64,000 nt of DNA from Babylonia areolata (taxonomy: Eukaryota > Mollusca > Gastropoda > Neogastropoda > Buccinidae), in NCBI RefSeq assembly GCF_041734735.1, contig NC_134906.1, positions 31,277,000 to 31,340,999 of the forward strand. The letters are read 5' to 3'. A model generated the notes under the pieces. It was not told the DNA's origin, did no database searches, and was given only the letters and a program-made list of their open reading frames with translations. Both the position numbers and the translations under genes were made by a program. Shown here in pieces: positions 26,301-41,300 of this stretch (positions are counted from its first letter, which is position 1; every line of letters starts with the position of its first letter).

Positions 26301-29300
26301 TGTACATCATTGGTATACAGTGTTTAGTTGTACCTCAAACTGTACATCATAGGTATACAGTGTTTAGTTGTACCTCAAACTGTACATCATAGGTATACAG
26401 TGTTTAGTTGTACCTCAAACTGTACATCACAGGTAGACAGTGTTTAGTTGTACCTCAAACTGTACATCATAGGTATACAGTGTTTAGTTGTACCTCAAAC
26501 TGTACATCACAGGTATACAGTGTTCAGCCGTACCTCAAACTGTACATCATAGGTATACAGTGTTCAGTTGTACCTCAAACTGTACATCACAGTAACAACA
26601 ACAGCTGACAGACAGAACAGTGTCTGTGTCACAGTAACAACAACAGCTGACAGTCAGAACAGTGTCTGTGTCACAGTAACAACAACAGCTGACAGTCAGA
26701 ACAGTGTCTGTGTCACAGTAACAACAACAGCTGACAGTCAGAACAGTGTCTGTGTCACAGTAACAACAACAGCTGACAGACAGAACAGTGTCTGTGTCAC
26801 AGTAACAACAACAGCTGACAGAACAGTGTCTGTGTCACAGTAACAACAACAGCTGACAGAACAGTGTCTATGTCACAGTAACAACAACAGCTGACAGAAC
26901 AGTGTCTATGTCACAGTAACAACAACAGCTGACAGAACAGTGTCTGTGTCACAGTAACAACAACAGCTGACAGTCAGAACAGTGTCTGTGTCACAGTAAC
27001 AACAACAGCTGACAGAACAGTGTCTGTGTCACAGTAACAACAACAGCTGACAGTCAGAACAGTGTCTGTGTCACAGTAACAACAACAGCTGACAGTCAGA
27101 ACAGTGTCTGTGTCACAGTAACAACAACAGCTGACAGAACAGTGTCTGTGTCACAGTAACAACAACAGCTGACAGAACAGTGTCTGTGTCACAGTAACAA
27201 CAACAGCTGACAGTCAGAACAGTGTCTGTGTCACAGTAACAACAACAGCTGACAGAACAGTGTCTGTGTCACAGTAACAACAACAGCTGACAGTCAGAAC
27301 AGTGTCTGTGTCACAGTAACAACAACAGCTGACAGTCAGAACAGTGTCTGTGTCACAGTAACAACAACAGCTGACAGAACAGTGTCTGTGTCACAGTAAC
27401 AACAACAGCTGACAGTCAGAACAGTGTCTGTGTCACAGTAACAACAACAGCTGACAGAACAGTGTCTGTGTCACAATAACAACAACAGCTGACAGTCAGA
27501 ACAGTGTCTGTGTCACAGTAACAACAACAGCTGACAGAACAGTGTCTGTGTCACAGTAACAACAACAGCTGACAGAACAGTGTCTATGTCACAGTAACAA
27601 CAACAGCTGACAGAACAGTGTCTGTGTCACAGTAACAACAACAGCTGACAGAACAGTGTCTATGTCACAGTAACAACAACAGCTGACAGAACAGTGTCTG
27701 TGTCACAGTAACAACAACAGCTGACAGAACAGTGTCTGTGTCACAGTAACAACAACAGCTGACAGTCAGAACAGTGTCTGTGTCACAGTAACAACAACAG
27801 CTGACAGAACAGTGTCTGTGTCACAGTAACAACAACAGCTGACAGAACAGTGTCTGTGTCACAGTAACAACAACAGCTGACAGTCAGAACAGTGTCTGTG
27901 TCACAGTAACAACAACAGCTGACAGAACAGTGTCTGTGTCACAATAACAACAACAGCTGACAGAACAGTGTCTGTGTCACAGTAACAACAACAGCTGACA
28001 GTCAGAACAGTGTCTGTGTCACAGTAACAACAACAGCTGACAGACAGAACAGTGTCTGTGTCACAGTAACAACAACAGCTGACAGAACAGTGTCTGTGTC
28101 ACAGTAACAACAACAGCTGACAGTCAGAACAGTGTCTGTGTCACAGTAACAACAACAGCTGACAGTCAGAACAGTGTCTGTGTCACAGTAACAACAACAG
28201 CTGACAGAACAGTGTCTGTGTCACAGTAACAACAACAGCTGACAGAACAGTGTCTGTGTCACAGTAACAACAACAGCTGACAGTCAGAACAGTGTCTGTG
28301 TCACAGTAACAACAACAGCTGACAGTCAGAACAGTGTCTGTGTCACAGTAACAACAACAGCTGACAGAACAGTGTCTGTGTCACAGTAACAACAACAGCT
28401 GACAGTCAGAACAGTGTCTGTGTCACAGTAACAACAACAGCTGACAGAACAGTGTCTGTGTCACATTAACAACAACAGCTGACAGAACAGTGTCTGTGTC
28501 ACAGTAACAACAACAGCTGACAGAACAGTGTCTATGTCACAGTAACAACAACAGCTGACAGTCAGAACAGTGTCTGTGTCACAGTAACAACAACAGCTGA
28601 CAGAACAGTGTCTGTGTCACAGTAACAACAACAGCTGACAGAACAGTGTCTTTGTCACAGTAACAACAACAGCTGACAGTCAGAACAGTGTCTGTGTCAC
28701 AGTAACAACAACAGCTGACAGAACAGTGTCTGTGTCACAGTAACAACAACAGCTGACAGTCAGAACAGTGTCTGTGTCACAGTAACAACAACAGCTGACA
28801 GAACAGTGTCTGTGTCACAGTAACAACAACAGCTGACAGTCAGAACAGTGTCTGTGTCACAGTAACAACAACAGCTGACAGAACAGTGTCTGTGTCACAG
28901 TAACAACAACAGCTGACAGTCAGAACAGTGTCTGTGTCACAGTTACAACAACAGCTGTCAGAACAGTGTCTGTGTCACAGTAACAACAACAGCTGACAGA
29001 ACAGTGTCTGTGTCACTGTAACAACAACAGCTGACAGTCAGAACAGTGTCTGTGTCACAGTAACAACAACAGCTGACAGAACAGTGTCTGTGTCACAGTA
29101 ACAACAACAGCTGACAGTCAGAACAGTGTCTGTGTCACAGTAACAACAACAGCTGACAGTCAGAACAGTGTCTGTGTCACAGTAACAACAACAGCTGACA
29201 GAACAGTGTCTGTGTCACAGTAACAACAACAGCTGACAGAACAGTGTCTGTGTCACAGTAACAACAACAGCTGACAGAACAGTGTCTGTGTCACAGTAAC

Positions 29301-32300
29301 AACAACAGCTGACAGAACAGTGTCTGTGTCACAGTAACAACAACAGCTGACAGAACAGTGTCTGTGTCACAGTAACAACAACAGCTGACAGTCAGAACAG
29401 TGTCTGTGTCACAGTAACAACAACAGCTGACAGTCAGAACAGTGTCTGTGTCACAGTAACAACAACAGCTGACAGACAGAACAGTGTCTGTGTCACAGTA
29501 ACAACAACAGCTGACAGAACAGTGTCTGTGTCACAGTAACAACAACAGCTGACAGAACAGTGTCTGTGTCACAGTAACAACAACAGCTGACAGTCAGAAC
29601 AGTGTCTGTGTCACAGTAACAACAACAGCTGACAGAACAGTGTCTGTGTCACAGTAACAACAACAGCTGACAGAACAGTGTCTGTGTCACAGTAACAACA
29701 ACAGCTGACAGTCAGAACAGTGTCTGTGTCACAGTAACAACAACAGCTGACAGAACAGTGTCTGTGTCACAGTAACAACAACAGCTGACAGACAGAACAG
29801 TGTCTGTGTCACAGTAACAACAACAGCTGACAGAACAGTGTCTGTGTCACAGTAACAACAACAGCTGACAGTCAGAACAGTGTCTGTGTCACAGTAACAA
29901 CAACAGCTGACAGTCAGTCAGAACGGTGTACTCACGTCATCCTGCGTGTCCCCGTACAGGAACTGACCAATGATCATGCAGGCCACAGCATCATGGTTGT
30001 CGTCTTCCAGCTGTTCAGGACATCACCGTGTTCACATTCACTGCCTCATCACCATGTTCACATTCACTGCCTCATCATCATCATCACCATGTTCACATTC
30101 ACTGCCTCATCATCATCATCACCATGTTCACATTCACTGCCTCATCATCATCATCATCATCACCATGTTCACATTCACTGCCTCATCATCATCATCACCA
30201 TGTTCACATTCACTGCCTCATCATCATCATCACCATGTTCACATTCACTGCCTCATCATCATCATCACCATGTTCACATTCACTGCCTCATCACCATCAT
30301 CATCACCATGTTCACATTCACTGCCTCATCACCATCATCACCACCATGTTCACATTCACTGCCTTACCATCATCATCATCATCACCATGTTCACATTCAC
30401 TGCCTCATCACCATCATCACCACCATGTTCACATTCACTGCCTTACCATCATCATCATCACCACCATGTTCACATTCACTGCCTCATCATCATCATCATC
30501 ACCATGTTCACATTCACTGCCTCATCACCATCATCATCACCATGTTCACATTCACTGCCTCATCATCACCATCATCACCATGTTCACATTCACTGCCTCA
30601 TCATCATCATCATCACCATGTTCACATTCACTGCCTCATCACCATCATCATCACCATGTTCACATTCACTGCCTCATCATCACCATCATCACCATGTTCA
30701 CATTCACTGCCTCATCATCATCATCATCACCATGTTCACATTCACTGCCTCATCATCACCATGTTCACATTCACTGCCTCAACACCATCATCACCATGTT
30801 CACATTCACTGCCTCATCACCATCATCATCACCATGTTCACATTCACTGCCTCATCACCATCATCATCACCATGTTCACATTCACTGCCTCATCACCATC
30901 ATCATCACCATGTTCACATTCACTGCCTCATCATCACCATGTTCACATTCACTGCCTCAACACCATCATCACCATGTTCACATTCACTGCCTCATCACCA
31001 TCATCATCACCATGTTCACATTCATTGCCTCATCACCATCATCATCACCATGTTCACATTCATTGCCTCATCATCACCATGTTCACATTCACTGCCTCAA
31101 CACCATCATCACCATGTTCACATTCACTGTCTCATCACCATCATCATCACCATGTTCACATTCACTGCCTCATCATCATCATCATCACCATGTTCACATT
31201 CATTGCCTCATCATCACCATGTTCACATTCACTGCCTCATCACCATCATCATCACCATGTTCACATTCATTGCCTCATCACCATCATCATCATCACCATG
31301 TTCACATTCATTGCCTCATCATCACCATGTTCACATTCACTGCCTCATCACCATCATCATCACCATGTTCACATTCATTGCCTCATCACCATCATCATCA
31401 CCATGTTCACATTCATTGCCTCATTATCATCATCATCATCACCATGTTCACATTCACTGCCTCATCATCATCATCATCACCATGTTCACATTCACTGCCT
31501 CATCACCATCATCACCACCATGTTCACATTCATTGCCTCATCATCATCATCATCACCATGTTCACATTCACTGCCTCATCACCATCATCATCACCATGTT
31601 CACATTCACTGCCTCATCACCATCATCACCACCATGTTCACATTCACTGCCTCATCACCACCATCATCACCATGTTCACATTCACTGCCTCATCATCATC
31701 ACCATGTTCACATTCACTGCCTCATCATCATCATCATCACCATGTTCACATTCACTGCCTCATCACCATCATCACCATGTTCACATTCACTGCCTCATCA
31801 TCATCACCATGTTCACATTCACTGCCTCATCACCATCATCACCATGTTCACATTCACTGCCTCATCATCATCACCATGTTCACATTCACTGCCTCATCAC
31901 CACCATCATCATCACCATGTTCACATTCACTGCCTCATCACCATGTTCACATTCACTGCCTCATCACCACCATCATCACCATGTTCACATTCACTGCCTC
32001 ATCATCATCACCATGTTCACATTCACTGCCTCATCACCATCATCACCATGTTCACATTCACTGCCTCATCACCATGTTCACATTCACTGCCTCATCATCA
32101 CCATCATCACCATGTTCACATTCACTGCCTCATCACCATCATCATCACCATGTTCACATTCACTGCCTCATCATCACCATCATCACCATGTTCACATTCA
32201 CTGCCTCATCACCACCATCATCACCATGTTCACATTCACTGCCTCATCATCATCATCACCACCATGTTCACATTCACTGCCTCATCATCATCATCACCAC

Positions 32301-35300
32301 CATGTTCACATTCACTGCCTCATCATCATCATCACCATGTTCACATTCACTGCCTCAACACCATCATCACCATGTTCACATTCACTGCCTCATCATCATC
32401 ACCATGTTCACATTCTCTGCCTCATCATCACCATCATCACCATGTTCACATTCACTGCCTCATCATCATCACCATGTTCACATTCTCTGCCTCATCATCA
32501 CCATCATCATCACCATGTTCACATTCTCTGCCTCATCATCACCATCATCATCACCACGTTCACATTCACTGCCTCATCACCATCATCATCACCATGTTCA
32601 CATTCACTGCCTCATCATCATCAACCTGCCCTAGTCTGGGATCAGACAGCATGTTGTCTGAAGAGATCAAGTACAACCTGCCCTAGTCTGGGATCAGACA
32701 GCATGTTGTCTGAAGAGATCAAGTACAACCTGCCCTAGTTCCCCTAGTCTGGGATCAGACAGCATGTTGTCTGAAGAGATCAAGTACAACCTCCCCAAGT
32801 CTGGAATCAGACAGCATGTTGTCTGAAGAGATCAAGTACAACCTGCCCTAGTCTGGGATCAGACAGCATGTTGTCTGAAGAACAACCTGTTGAGGGCATC
32901 CAACACCCCCCACCCACACCCCCCCCCCCACTCCACACATACACACAGACATATTGTGTTGACATCATGTATATATTTTCATTTGCTATTTGTCTGTGTA
33001 ACGTTTTTCTCCACAGAATTTGTGTGTCTAAACATGCTTGACTTTTCTATCCCCCTTACTTTTTTCCTTCTATATTCCTTTCTTTTCTTTCTTTTTTCTG
33101 AGGGCAGGATGTAAATTAGCAGAACAAGCTTATTCTTTTACCCTCTGTAAAGATCATTTTGACTTGATTTGACTTGACACAGACAACACTCACACTGTTG
33201 AGAGCGTCCAACACACGGCGATGCAGGATGTTGCCCATACGTTGCATGTCCAGCGTTTCTCCGCCCTCCGCTATACCACTCAGCACTTGATCCAGTCTGT
33301 GTTTATATATGTATATATTGTCATAATCGTAATTCATAACAACATATCAATCCCACTCAGCACTTGTTCCAGTCTGTGTGTACATCATCATATGTAACAA
33401 CTTACCAATACCACTCAACATTTGTTCCAGTCTGTGTACATCATCATATGTAACAACTTACCAATACCACTCAACATTTGTTCCAGTCTGTGTGTACATC
33501 ATCATATGTAACAACTTACCAATACCACTCAACAATTGTTCCAGTCTGTGTGTACATCATCATATGTAACAACTTACCAATACCACTCAACATTTGTTCC
33601 AGTCTGTGTGTACATCATCATATGTAACAACTTACCAATACCACTCAACATTTGTTCCAGTCTGTGTGTACATCATCATATGTAACAACTTACCAATACC
33701 ACTCAACATTTGTTCCAGTCTGTATACATCATCATATGTAACAACTTACCAATACCACTCAACATTTGTTCCAGTCTGTATACATCATCATATGTAACAA
33801 CTTACCAATACCACTCAAACATTTGTTCCAGTCTGTGTGTATATTATCATAATAATAATTTATAACACATTACCCAGTTACACACACAGAGGTACACACA
33901 GCCTGAAACACACACACAGACACAGCCACAGACACACAGACACACACACAGAGGTTTATACAGCCAGAAACACATACACGTATGTATACACACCCAGTTA
34001 CACACAGAGAGGTACACACAGACAAAAACACATACACACACCCAGTTACACACACAGAGGTACACACAGACAGAATCACATACATACACCCAGTTACACA
34101 CACAGAGGTACACACAGACAAAAACACACACACACACCCAGTTACACACACAGAGGTACACACAGCCAGAATCACATACACACACCCAGTTACACACACA
34201 GAGGTACACACAGACAGAATCACATACATACACCCAGTTACACACACAGAGGTACACACAGACAAAAACACACACACACACCCAGTTACACACACAGAGG
34301 TACACACAGCCAGAATCACATACATACACCCAGTTACACACACAGAGGTACACACAGACAGAATCACATACATACACCCAGTTACACACACAGAGGTACA
34401 CACAGACAGAATCACATACATACACCCAGTTACACACACAGAGGTACACACAGACAGAATCACATACATACACCCAGTTACACACACAGATGTATACACA
34501 GACAGAAACACATACACACACCCAGTTACACACACAGAGGTGCACACAGACAGAAACACATATACACCCAGTTACACACACAGAGGTACACACAGACAGA
34601 ATCACATATATACCCAGTTACACACACAGAGGTAAACACAGACAAACACATACACACAAACACACCCAGTTACACACAGACTGAAACACATACACACACC
34701 CAGTTACACACACAGAGGTACACACAGACTGAAACACATACACACACCCAGTTACACACACAGAGGTACACAAACTGACAAAGACAGAATTACATACACA
34801 CCCAGTTACACAGAGAGGTACACACAGATAGAAACACACACACCCATCCAGTTACACACACAGATGTACACACAGACAGAAACACACACCCACACCCAGT
34901 TACACACAGGGATACACACAGACAGAAATACAAACACAACTAGTTACACACACAGAGGTACACACAGACAGAAACACACACACCCAGTTACACACACAAA
35001 GGTGTGTGGTTCATCCATCGGGATCGACGACAACCATCTAGTCATCCTGGGGGTGGGTGGGTTGGGCTCTGTGGGTGCGCAGATGACTGGTCAGGCCAAT
35101 CCGCGCCCGGAAGGTTCTGACGCAGTGTGGACAGGGGATGGTGGCGGCTGTCGGGGACTTGCTGGCACTGCTTTTCCTGGCATGTCTGCGTTGCTCTGCT
35201 GCAGCGATTCTGTTGGCCTCACAGGATTTGGCGCCTTTTTGGACAGCTGAACGCCACTTTGGTCTGTCCATTGCATTCAGCTCCCATGTGTCGTGGCTGA

Positions 35301-38300
35301 TGTTAAAGGCCTTCAGAGAAGCTTTCAGTGTGTCTTTGAAGCGCTTCTTTTGGCCTCCATGGGAGCGCTTGCCATGTTGGAGTTCGCCATACAGCAGTTT
35401 CTTGGGGAGCCAGTGGTCTGGCATGCGAACTACATGGCCTGCCCAGCGCAGCTGGGCCTGCACCAAGATGGTGTAGATGCTGGGCAAGTTTGCACGAGTG
35501 AGCACCTCTGTGTCAGGGATCTTCTCTTGCCACTTTATGCCGAGAAGTTTTCTGAGGCTGGTGGTGTGGAAGTGGTTCAGCTTTTTGGCATGGCGTTTGT
35601 AGACCGTCCATGATTCACATCCATAAAGCAGTGTGGTGAGAACTATGGCCTTGTATACTTTGAGCTTCGTCTCCAGGGTGATGCCTCTCCTGTTCCAAAC
35701 GTTCTTTTGGAGTCTGCCGAAGGCAGCGCTGGCTTTGACGAGTCTGGCATTCACCTCATCGTCGATGACAACTGTGCAAGAGAGTATACTGCCCAGGTAT
35801 GTGAACTTGTCCACCACATTCAGTCGTTGCCCGTTGATGATGATGTTTGGTTCAACGTAAGGCTTCCCTGGAGCTGGCTGGTGCATCACCTCAGTCTTCT
35901 TTGTGCTGATTGTGAGGTCTAAGTTGTCACAGGCAGCAGAGAACTTGTTGACGGTGTGTTGCATGTCAGCTTCGGAGGCAGCGTTGAAAGCGCAGTCATC
36001 AGCAAACAGGAAGTCGTTAACAGTGTCTGTCCTCACCTTGGGTTTTGCTTGAAGCCTCCTGAGGTTGAAGAGAGAGGCCATCTGTGCGGTACCTGATGCC
36101 AATGCCTACGTCCGCGTCTCTGAAGGTATCTGTTATCATGGCTGAAAACATGAGACTGAACAGGGTGGGGGCAAGAACACACCCTTGCTTGACTCCGTTG
36201 GAGACAGGGAATGGTTCTGAAGTCTCTCCGTTGTCTTGGACTCGGGCCAGCATCCCATCGTGTAGTTGCCGTATGATGGTGATAACTTTCTGGGACATCC
36301 ATACTTCGACATGATTCTCCAAAGGCCATCTCTGCTAACAGTATTGAAGGCCTTGGTCAGATCGACATAGGTGGAGTAAAGGTCGGCGTTCTGTTCCTGA
36401 CACTTCTCCTGGAGCTGCCTGGCAGCAAACACCATGTCGATAGTCCCGCGTTCTTTCCAGAAGCCACACTGGCTCTCTGGTAGGAGACCTTGCTCAAGGT
36501 GCGCTATGAGACAGTTGAGTAGCACTCTGGCCAGAGTCTTGCCTGCGACGGACAGCAGGGATATTCCACGATGGTTGTCACAGGCCTGATGATTTCCTTT
36601 GCGCTTGTACAGGTGTATGATGGGAACGTCTTTGAAGTCCTGTGGAACTGCCTCATGCTGCCAGATGAGCTGGAACAGCTGATGAAGCTTCTCAGCGCCA
36701 TACCACCTTCTTTGTAGACCTCAGATGGAATGGAGTCTGAGCCAGGGGCTTTGCCATTGGATAGCAGACGGACAGCTTTCTGGGTCTCCTCCAAAGTTGG
36801 AATGGCATCCAACGACTCACTGACTGGCACCACCTGGGGGAGTCGGTCGATGGCTTTATCATTGATGGTGGAAGGGCGGTTCAGCACGCTGTCAAAATGT
36901 TCAGCCCATCTCTCAAGGATCCCGTCCTTGTCAGTGATTAGGGTAGAACCATCAGCACTGAGGAGTGGAGCAGATCCGGAGGTGGTGGGACTGTAGACTT
37001 CTTTCAGGCCGTTATAGAAGTTCTTCATGTCGTTCCTGTCTGCAAAGCCCTGGATCTCATCAGCTTTGTTGCTCAACCAGGAATCCTGCATCTGCTGCAG
37101 CTTCAGCTGGATGGTGCTGCATGCACTCTTCAGTATGTCTTTCTTTGACTGTGACTTGGGATCTTCAATGTGAGCTCTGTAGGCTTGGCGTTTGTCTTCC
37201 AGCAGCTGCTTAATCTCAGTGCAGTTCTCATCAAACCAGTCGTTGTGCTTCCTGGCAGAAGGCCCCAGGCACTCCATGGCAGTGTTGTACACCGTCACAA
37301 GCAGTGTGCCCCATGCTGCCTCCACATTCTGGTTGTCCAGCACAGTGGACTCAAGGCGTTCCTCCAGGGTGTCAGCAAAGCTCTGCTTGATGTTGCCTAC
37401 CCCCAGCTTGTTGACATTCAGGCGTTTGGGTGCTTTCATGCCCTGAGGCCGTCTCTTGGGCTGGATGCGGAGGTTGAGTTTGGAGATGATAAGGCGGTGG
37501 TCTGTCCAGCACTCAGCGCCACACATGGCCCTCGTGACTCGTACGTCCTGCCTGTCCCTCTTCCTGACAAAGTCGATGAGATGCCAATGCCCAGAGCGAG
37601 GATGCATCCATGACGTCCTGTTACAGGTAGGGAGGCAGAAGACGCTTTTTGTGATAAGAAGATCATGCTCGGCACATGTCTGGAGAAGTAGCTGACCATT
37701 GCTGTTGCAGTTGCCAACCCCATGCTTCCCAATCACGCCTTCCCAGGAGGTGCTGTCACAGCCAACTCTCGCGTTAAAGTCACCAAGAATGATGAGCTTG
37801 TCTGCGTTGGGAACAGTGGTGATGACAGCGTTCAGGTCCTCGTAGAATCTGTCCTTGATCTCATCCGGGTTGGTCATGGTGGGCGCGTAGGCGCTGACAA
37901 TGGAGGTAAACTTCTTCCTGTTGCATAAAGGGAGTTTCATCGTCATCAGGCAATCGTTCACTCCTTTCAGGAGGCCAGCCAGCTTGCCAATGAGGGTTGT
38001 CTTCACTGCAAAGCCAACTCCAGCCTCACGTCTCTCCTCAGGTCCGCGACCACTCCAAAAGAAGGTGTAACCTGCGCCTCGCTCACAGAGTTCGCCTTCT
38101 TCTGCCAGTCTGGTCTCACTTTAGGCAGCGATGTCGATGTTGTACCTGGCTAGTTCACTCGCAATGAGTGCTGTGCGTCTCTGTGGTCTGTCTGAGTCGC
38201 TTCTGTCCAGAAGCGTACGCACGTTCCATGTGGCAATGGTCAATGGGATGCTCCTTGTTTTCTTCTTTCTTTTCTTTGAATGTTGACCGCTTGAGTAGGG

Positions 38301-41300
38301 TCCCCGTCAGACGCAGTATGCTGACTAGGGTGGTGTGGAGCAGGCAATGCTTAGGGCACCTTTTCTAGCCCCTTCCTCATGCCATGGAAGTGAGCAGTGC
38401 TGTCCTGAAGAGGGCTGCTCAGTCGCTCAGGGGGCTGCCGATCTCCACTGCTGCTCCAGTCAGTGAAAAACGACCCTATGGGCTGAGCCGCCTGTGTGCA
38501 GGTCCGCGGCTACGACTGCCAGTGTACCCACACCTGTCGCTTCGTCGCTCGCCTGTTGCCACAAGGCTTGGGGAAAATGATGGTATGGGATGAAGGATGA
38601 CTGATGACTTGCGCGATGACTTTGTTTATAGTGAGGAGGAGTTGCGCACCGTCGACCTCACTCTCTTGTCCGAGACCGTCTGTATCCAGTGGCAAGACGA
38701 GATCAAGACGACTGGAGATGGAAACGGATGCAGTGGATGACCAGGATGTCCTATGTGCCTCATCCTGCCCTCAGCACACCACAGTGCTCTGCTGCAACCG
38801 CCTTCCTCTCCGTTGAACCATGAAGGTTTCTTCCGCAGAGTCCGCCGGATCCAGTCTTCACATGCTTGGGTAGACAAGCCCTAACACACTGAGGGTTTGA
38901 GACCCGTCAGCTACCCTCACCTAGTTTAGCCAGCCTGTCAAAGCCGTTGCCCAGGGGTTGGGCACTGCCAAATGCTAGCAGCTTCTAGGACCCATAGGTG
39001 AGAGCTGGGTGCCGGTGGGGACCGATAGAGGACGAACCACTCCCGGAAGAGCGTGACAAGCCCCCCCTCTAGAGGTACTACCCCTCCCGTGCACCCCCTA
39101 ACCCCCTGGCAAATTATCCACACAAAGGTACACACAGCCAGAAACACATACACACCCAGTTACACACACAGGTACACACAGACAGAAACACACACACCCA
39201 CCCAGTTACACACACATAGATACACACAGCCAGAAACACATACACACCCAGTTACACACACAGAGGTACGCACAGACAGAAACACATACACACCCAGTTA
39301 CACACACAGAGGTACACACAGACAGAAACACATACACACCCAGTTACACACACAGAGGTACACACAGACAGAAACACATACACACCCAGTTACACACACA
39401 GAGGTACACACAGACAGAAACACATACACACCCAGTTACACACACAGAGGTACACACAGACAGAAACAAATACACACCCAGTTACACACACAGAGGTACA
39501 CACAGCCAGAAACACATACACACACCCAGTTACACACACAGAGGTACACACAGCCAGAAACACATACCCACACCCAGTTACACACACAGAGGTACAGATA
39601 GAAACACATACACACATACACACCAGGTTACACACACATAGGTACATACAGCCAGAAACACACTCACACATATATATACACACCCAGTTACACACAGAGG
39701 TACACACAGCCATAAACACATGCACACATACACACACACTTACACACACATAGGTCCATACAAAAACAGAGAGACAGACAGACAGAGACAGACAGAAAAA
39801 GATAAACAGAGTGTCACAGACAAGGAGGGTTGTGTGTGTGTGAACGCTGCCAGTTATGGTAAACCCACTTTGGCACTCATGCATCACATGCTCCTTGTCG
39901 CGTATGGAGTCTATGCAATGCACGTGTTGCACTGGAAAGCATGATGTGACAGATTTCTAATTTTTGTCAGCTCTGGGAGTTTTCTTTGTCTGGAAAAATG
40001 GCACCATTTGACAGTGGAGCATCAGACTTGGCCAGGTCTACAACGGTCAGTGTGGGGTCCTATAGAGAGGGACGCTCAGTAAGGCCAGTCTTATTTTGGC
40101 GACACAGGTTATCACAAGGAACTGTGATGCTCAGCCAGTATTTTGGCTAGAATTCATAAACTTTTGAGATATTTATTCATTCATTTATTTAGTGTCTTTG
40201 CATTGGTAAAATCATCTTCCAATTTGTAGTATTTCTGTTGTATATCCGTCCGAAAATATACGTACCTGTATTACTAGTTGGTTTTGCTTTTCACGTGTTG
40301 GTTACCTAAATTTTTACTGTCTGATGTTACATGTGTTTAATCTCTTATTTTTGTCATAGACAGTTATTTCCTAGGCTGAAACGTTACCAGTTTACTTGAA
40401 ACTGACATGTGGTGTTTGGCCTGAGTGTTTGGTTCTTGTTCTTTTATTCGGTATTACTTTCACTCTAAATATACAATTTCATATTACCTTATGTATTCTG
40501 TTTGATGTGCTAGAGTTACTCAATCTATTTCTCCCAGTTCTGAATGAGGAAACAGTGAAGTACAGGTCCAGCCCACATTTGTTTGGGAGATTATTTTCAA
40601 TGAACTTGTAAATTACTTCGGGAAAGAATTGTTAAACTGGAGCTAAACCTGAATATTTCAGCTTTTGGCTGAAATAATATTTTGCAGGAAGAGATTGGAA
40701 AACCATTCAATTATATTTGTTCAGATTGCTTTAGCTGTAAACCGGATGGGATTCAAGGGGAGTGAATGAGTCACTGTCCATGATAATGTAATGAAGTGCT
40801 ACTGTGATTCTTCTTCCGCCCCGGCATGGTGGGTGGCGGTGAAATCCTACCAAGAGTTTTGCGGATAATTTGCTAGAACTAAGGCACGTCTAGGTTTTGT
40901 CATAGGGACTCCACTCTCCCACTGTGGAGACTCTGCTCTCCCTCTGTGGAGACTCTGCTCTCCCACTGTGGAGACTCTGCTCTCCCTCTGTGGAGACTCT
41001 GCTCTCCCACTGTGGAGACTCTGCTCTCCCTCTGTGGAGACTCTGCTCTCCCACTGTGGAGACTCCACTCTCCCTCTGTGGAGACTCCACTCTCCCTCTG
41101 TGGAGACCCGACTGCACCCCACTGTTTGTGTGGCCTTCTTCTGTCGTGGGGAAATGGAGCGTCGCTGGTGGACATGATTCCCCAAGTACTACACCAGAGT
41201 CAACCTTCCAGGACAACTGGAACTATGTAGTACCAGCTTCCCCACCCCCGTCCCAAGTTGAGTAATACTGAGAAAAACAAAACACTGTCACCACTTCCCC

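Noticed and set aside
29970-32738. Frames of 868-922 codons that could be called giant His/Ser-rich proteins
   Set aside because: All three frames of the same strand are open over one minisatellite, and the region is an intron of the M16 gene on the other strand.
33847-34605. A 252-codon Cys/Val-rich minus-strand frame resembling a cysteine-rich repeat protein
   Set aside because: It is a 48-bp CA-rich array unit; the composition explains the residues and the block lies within intron D-E.
40396-40611. A 71-codon frame in the unique part of intron D-E
   Set aside because: No family signature, AT-rich, and no supporting splice or start context.
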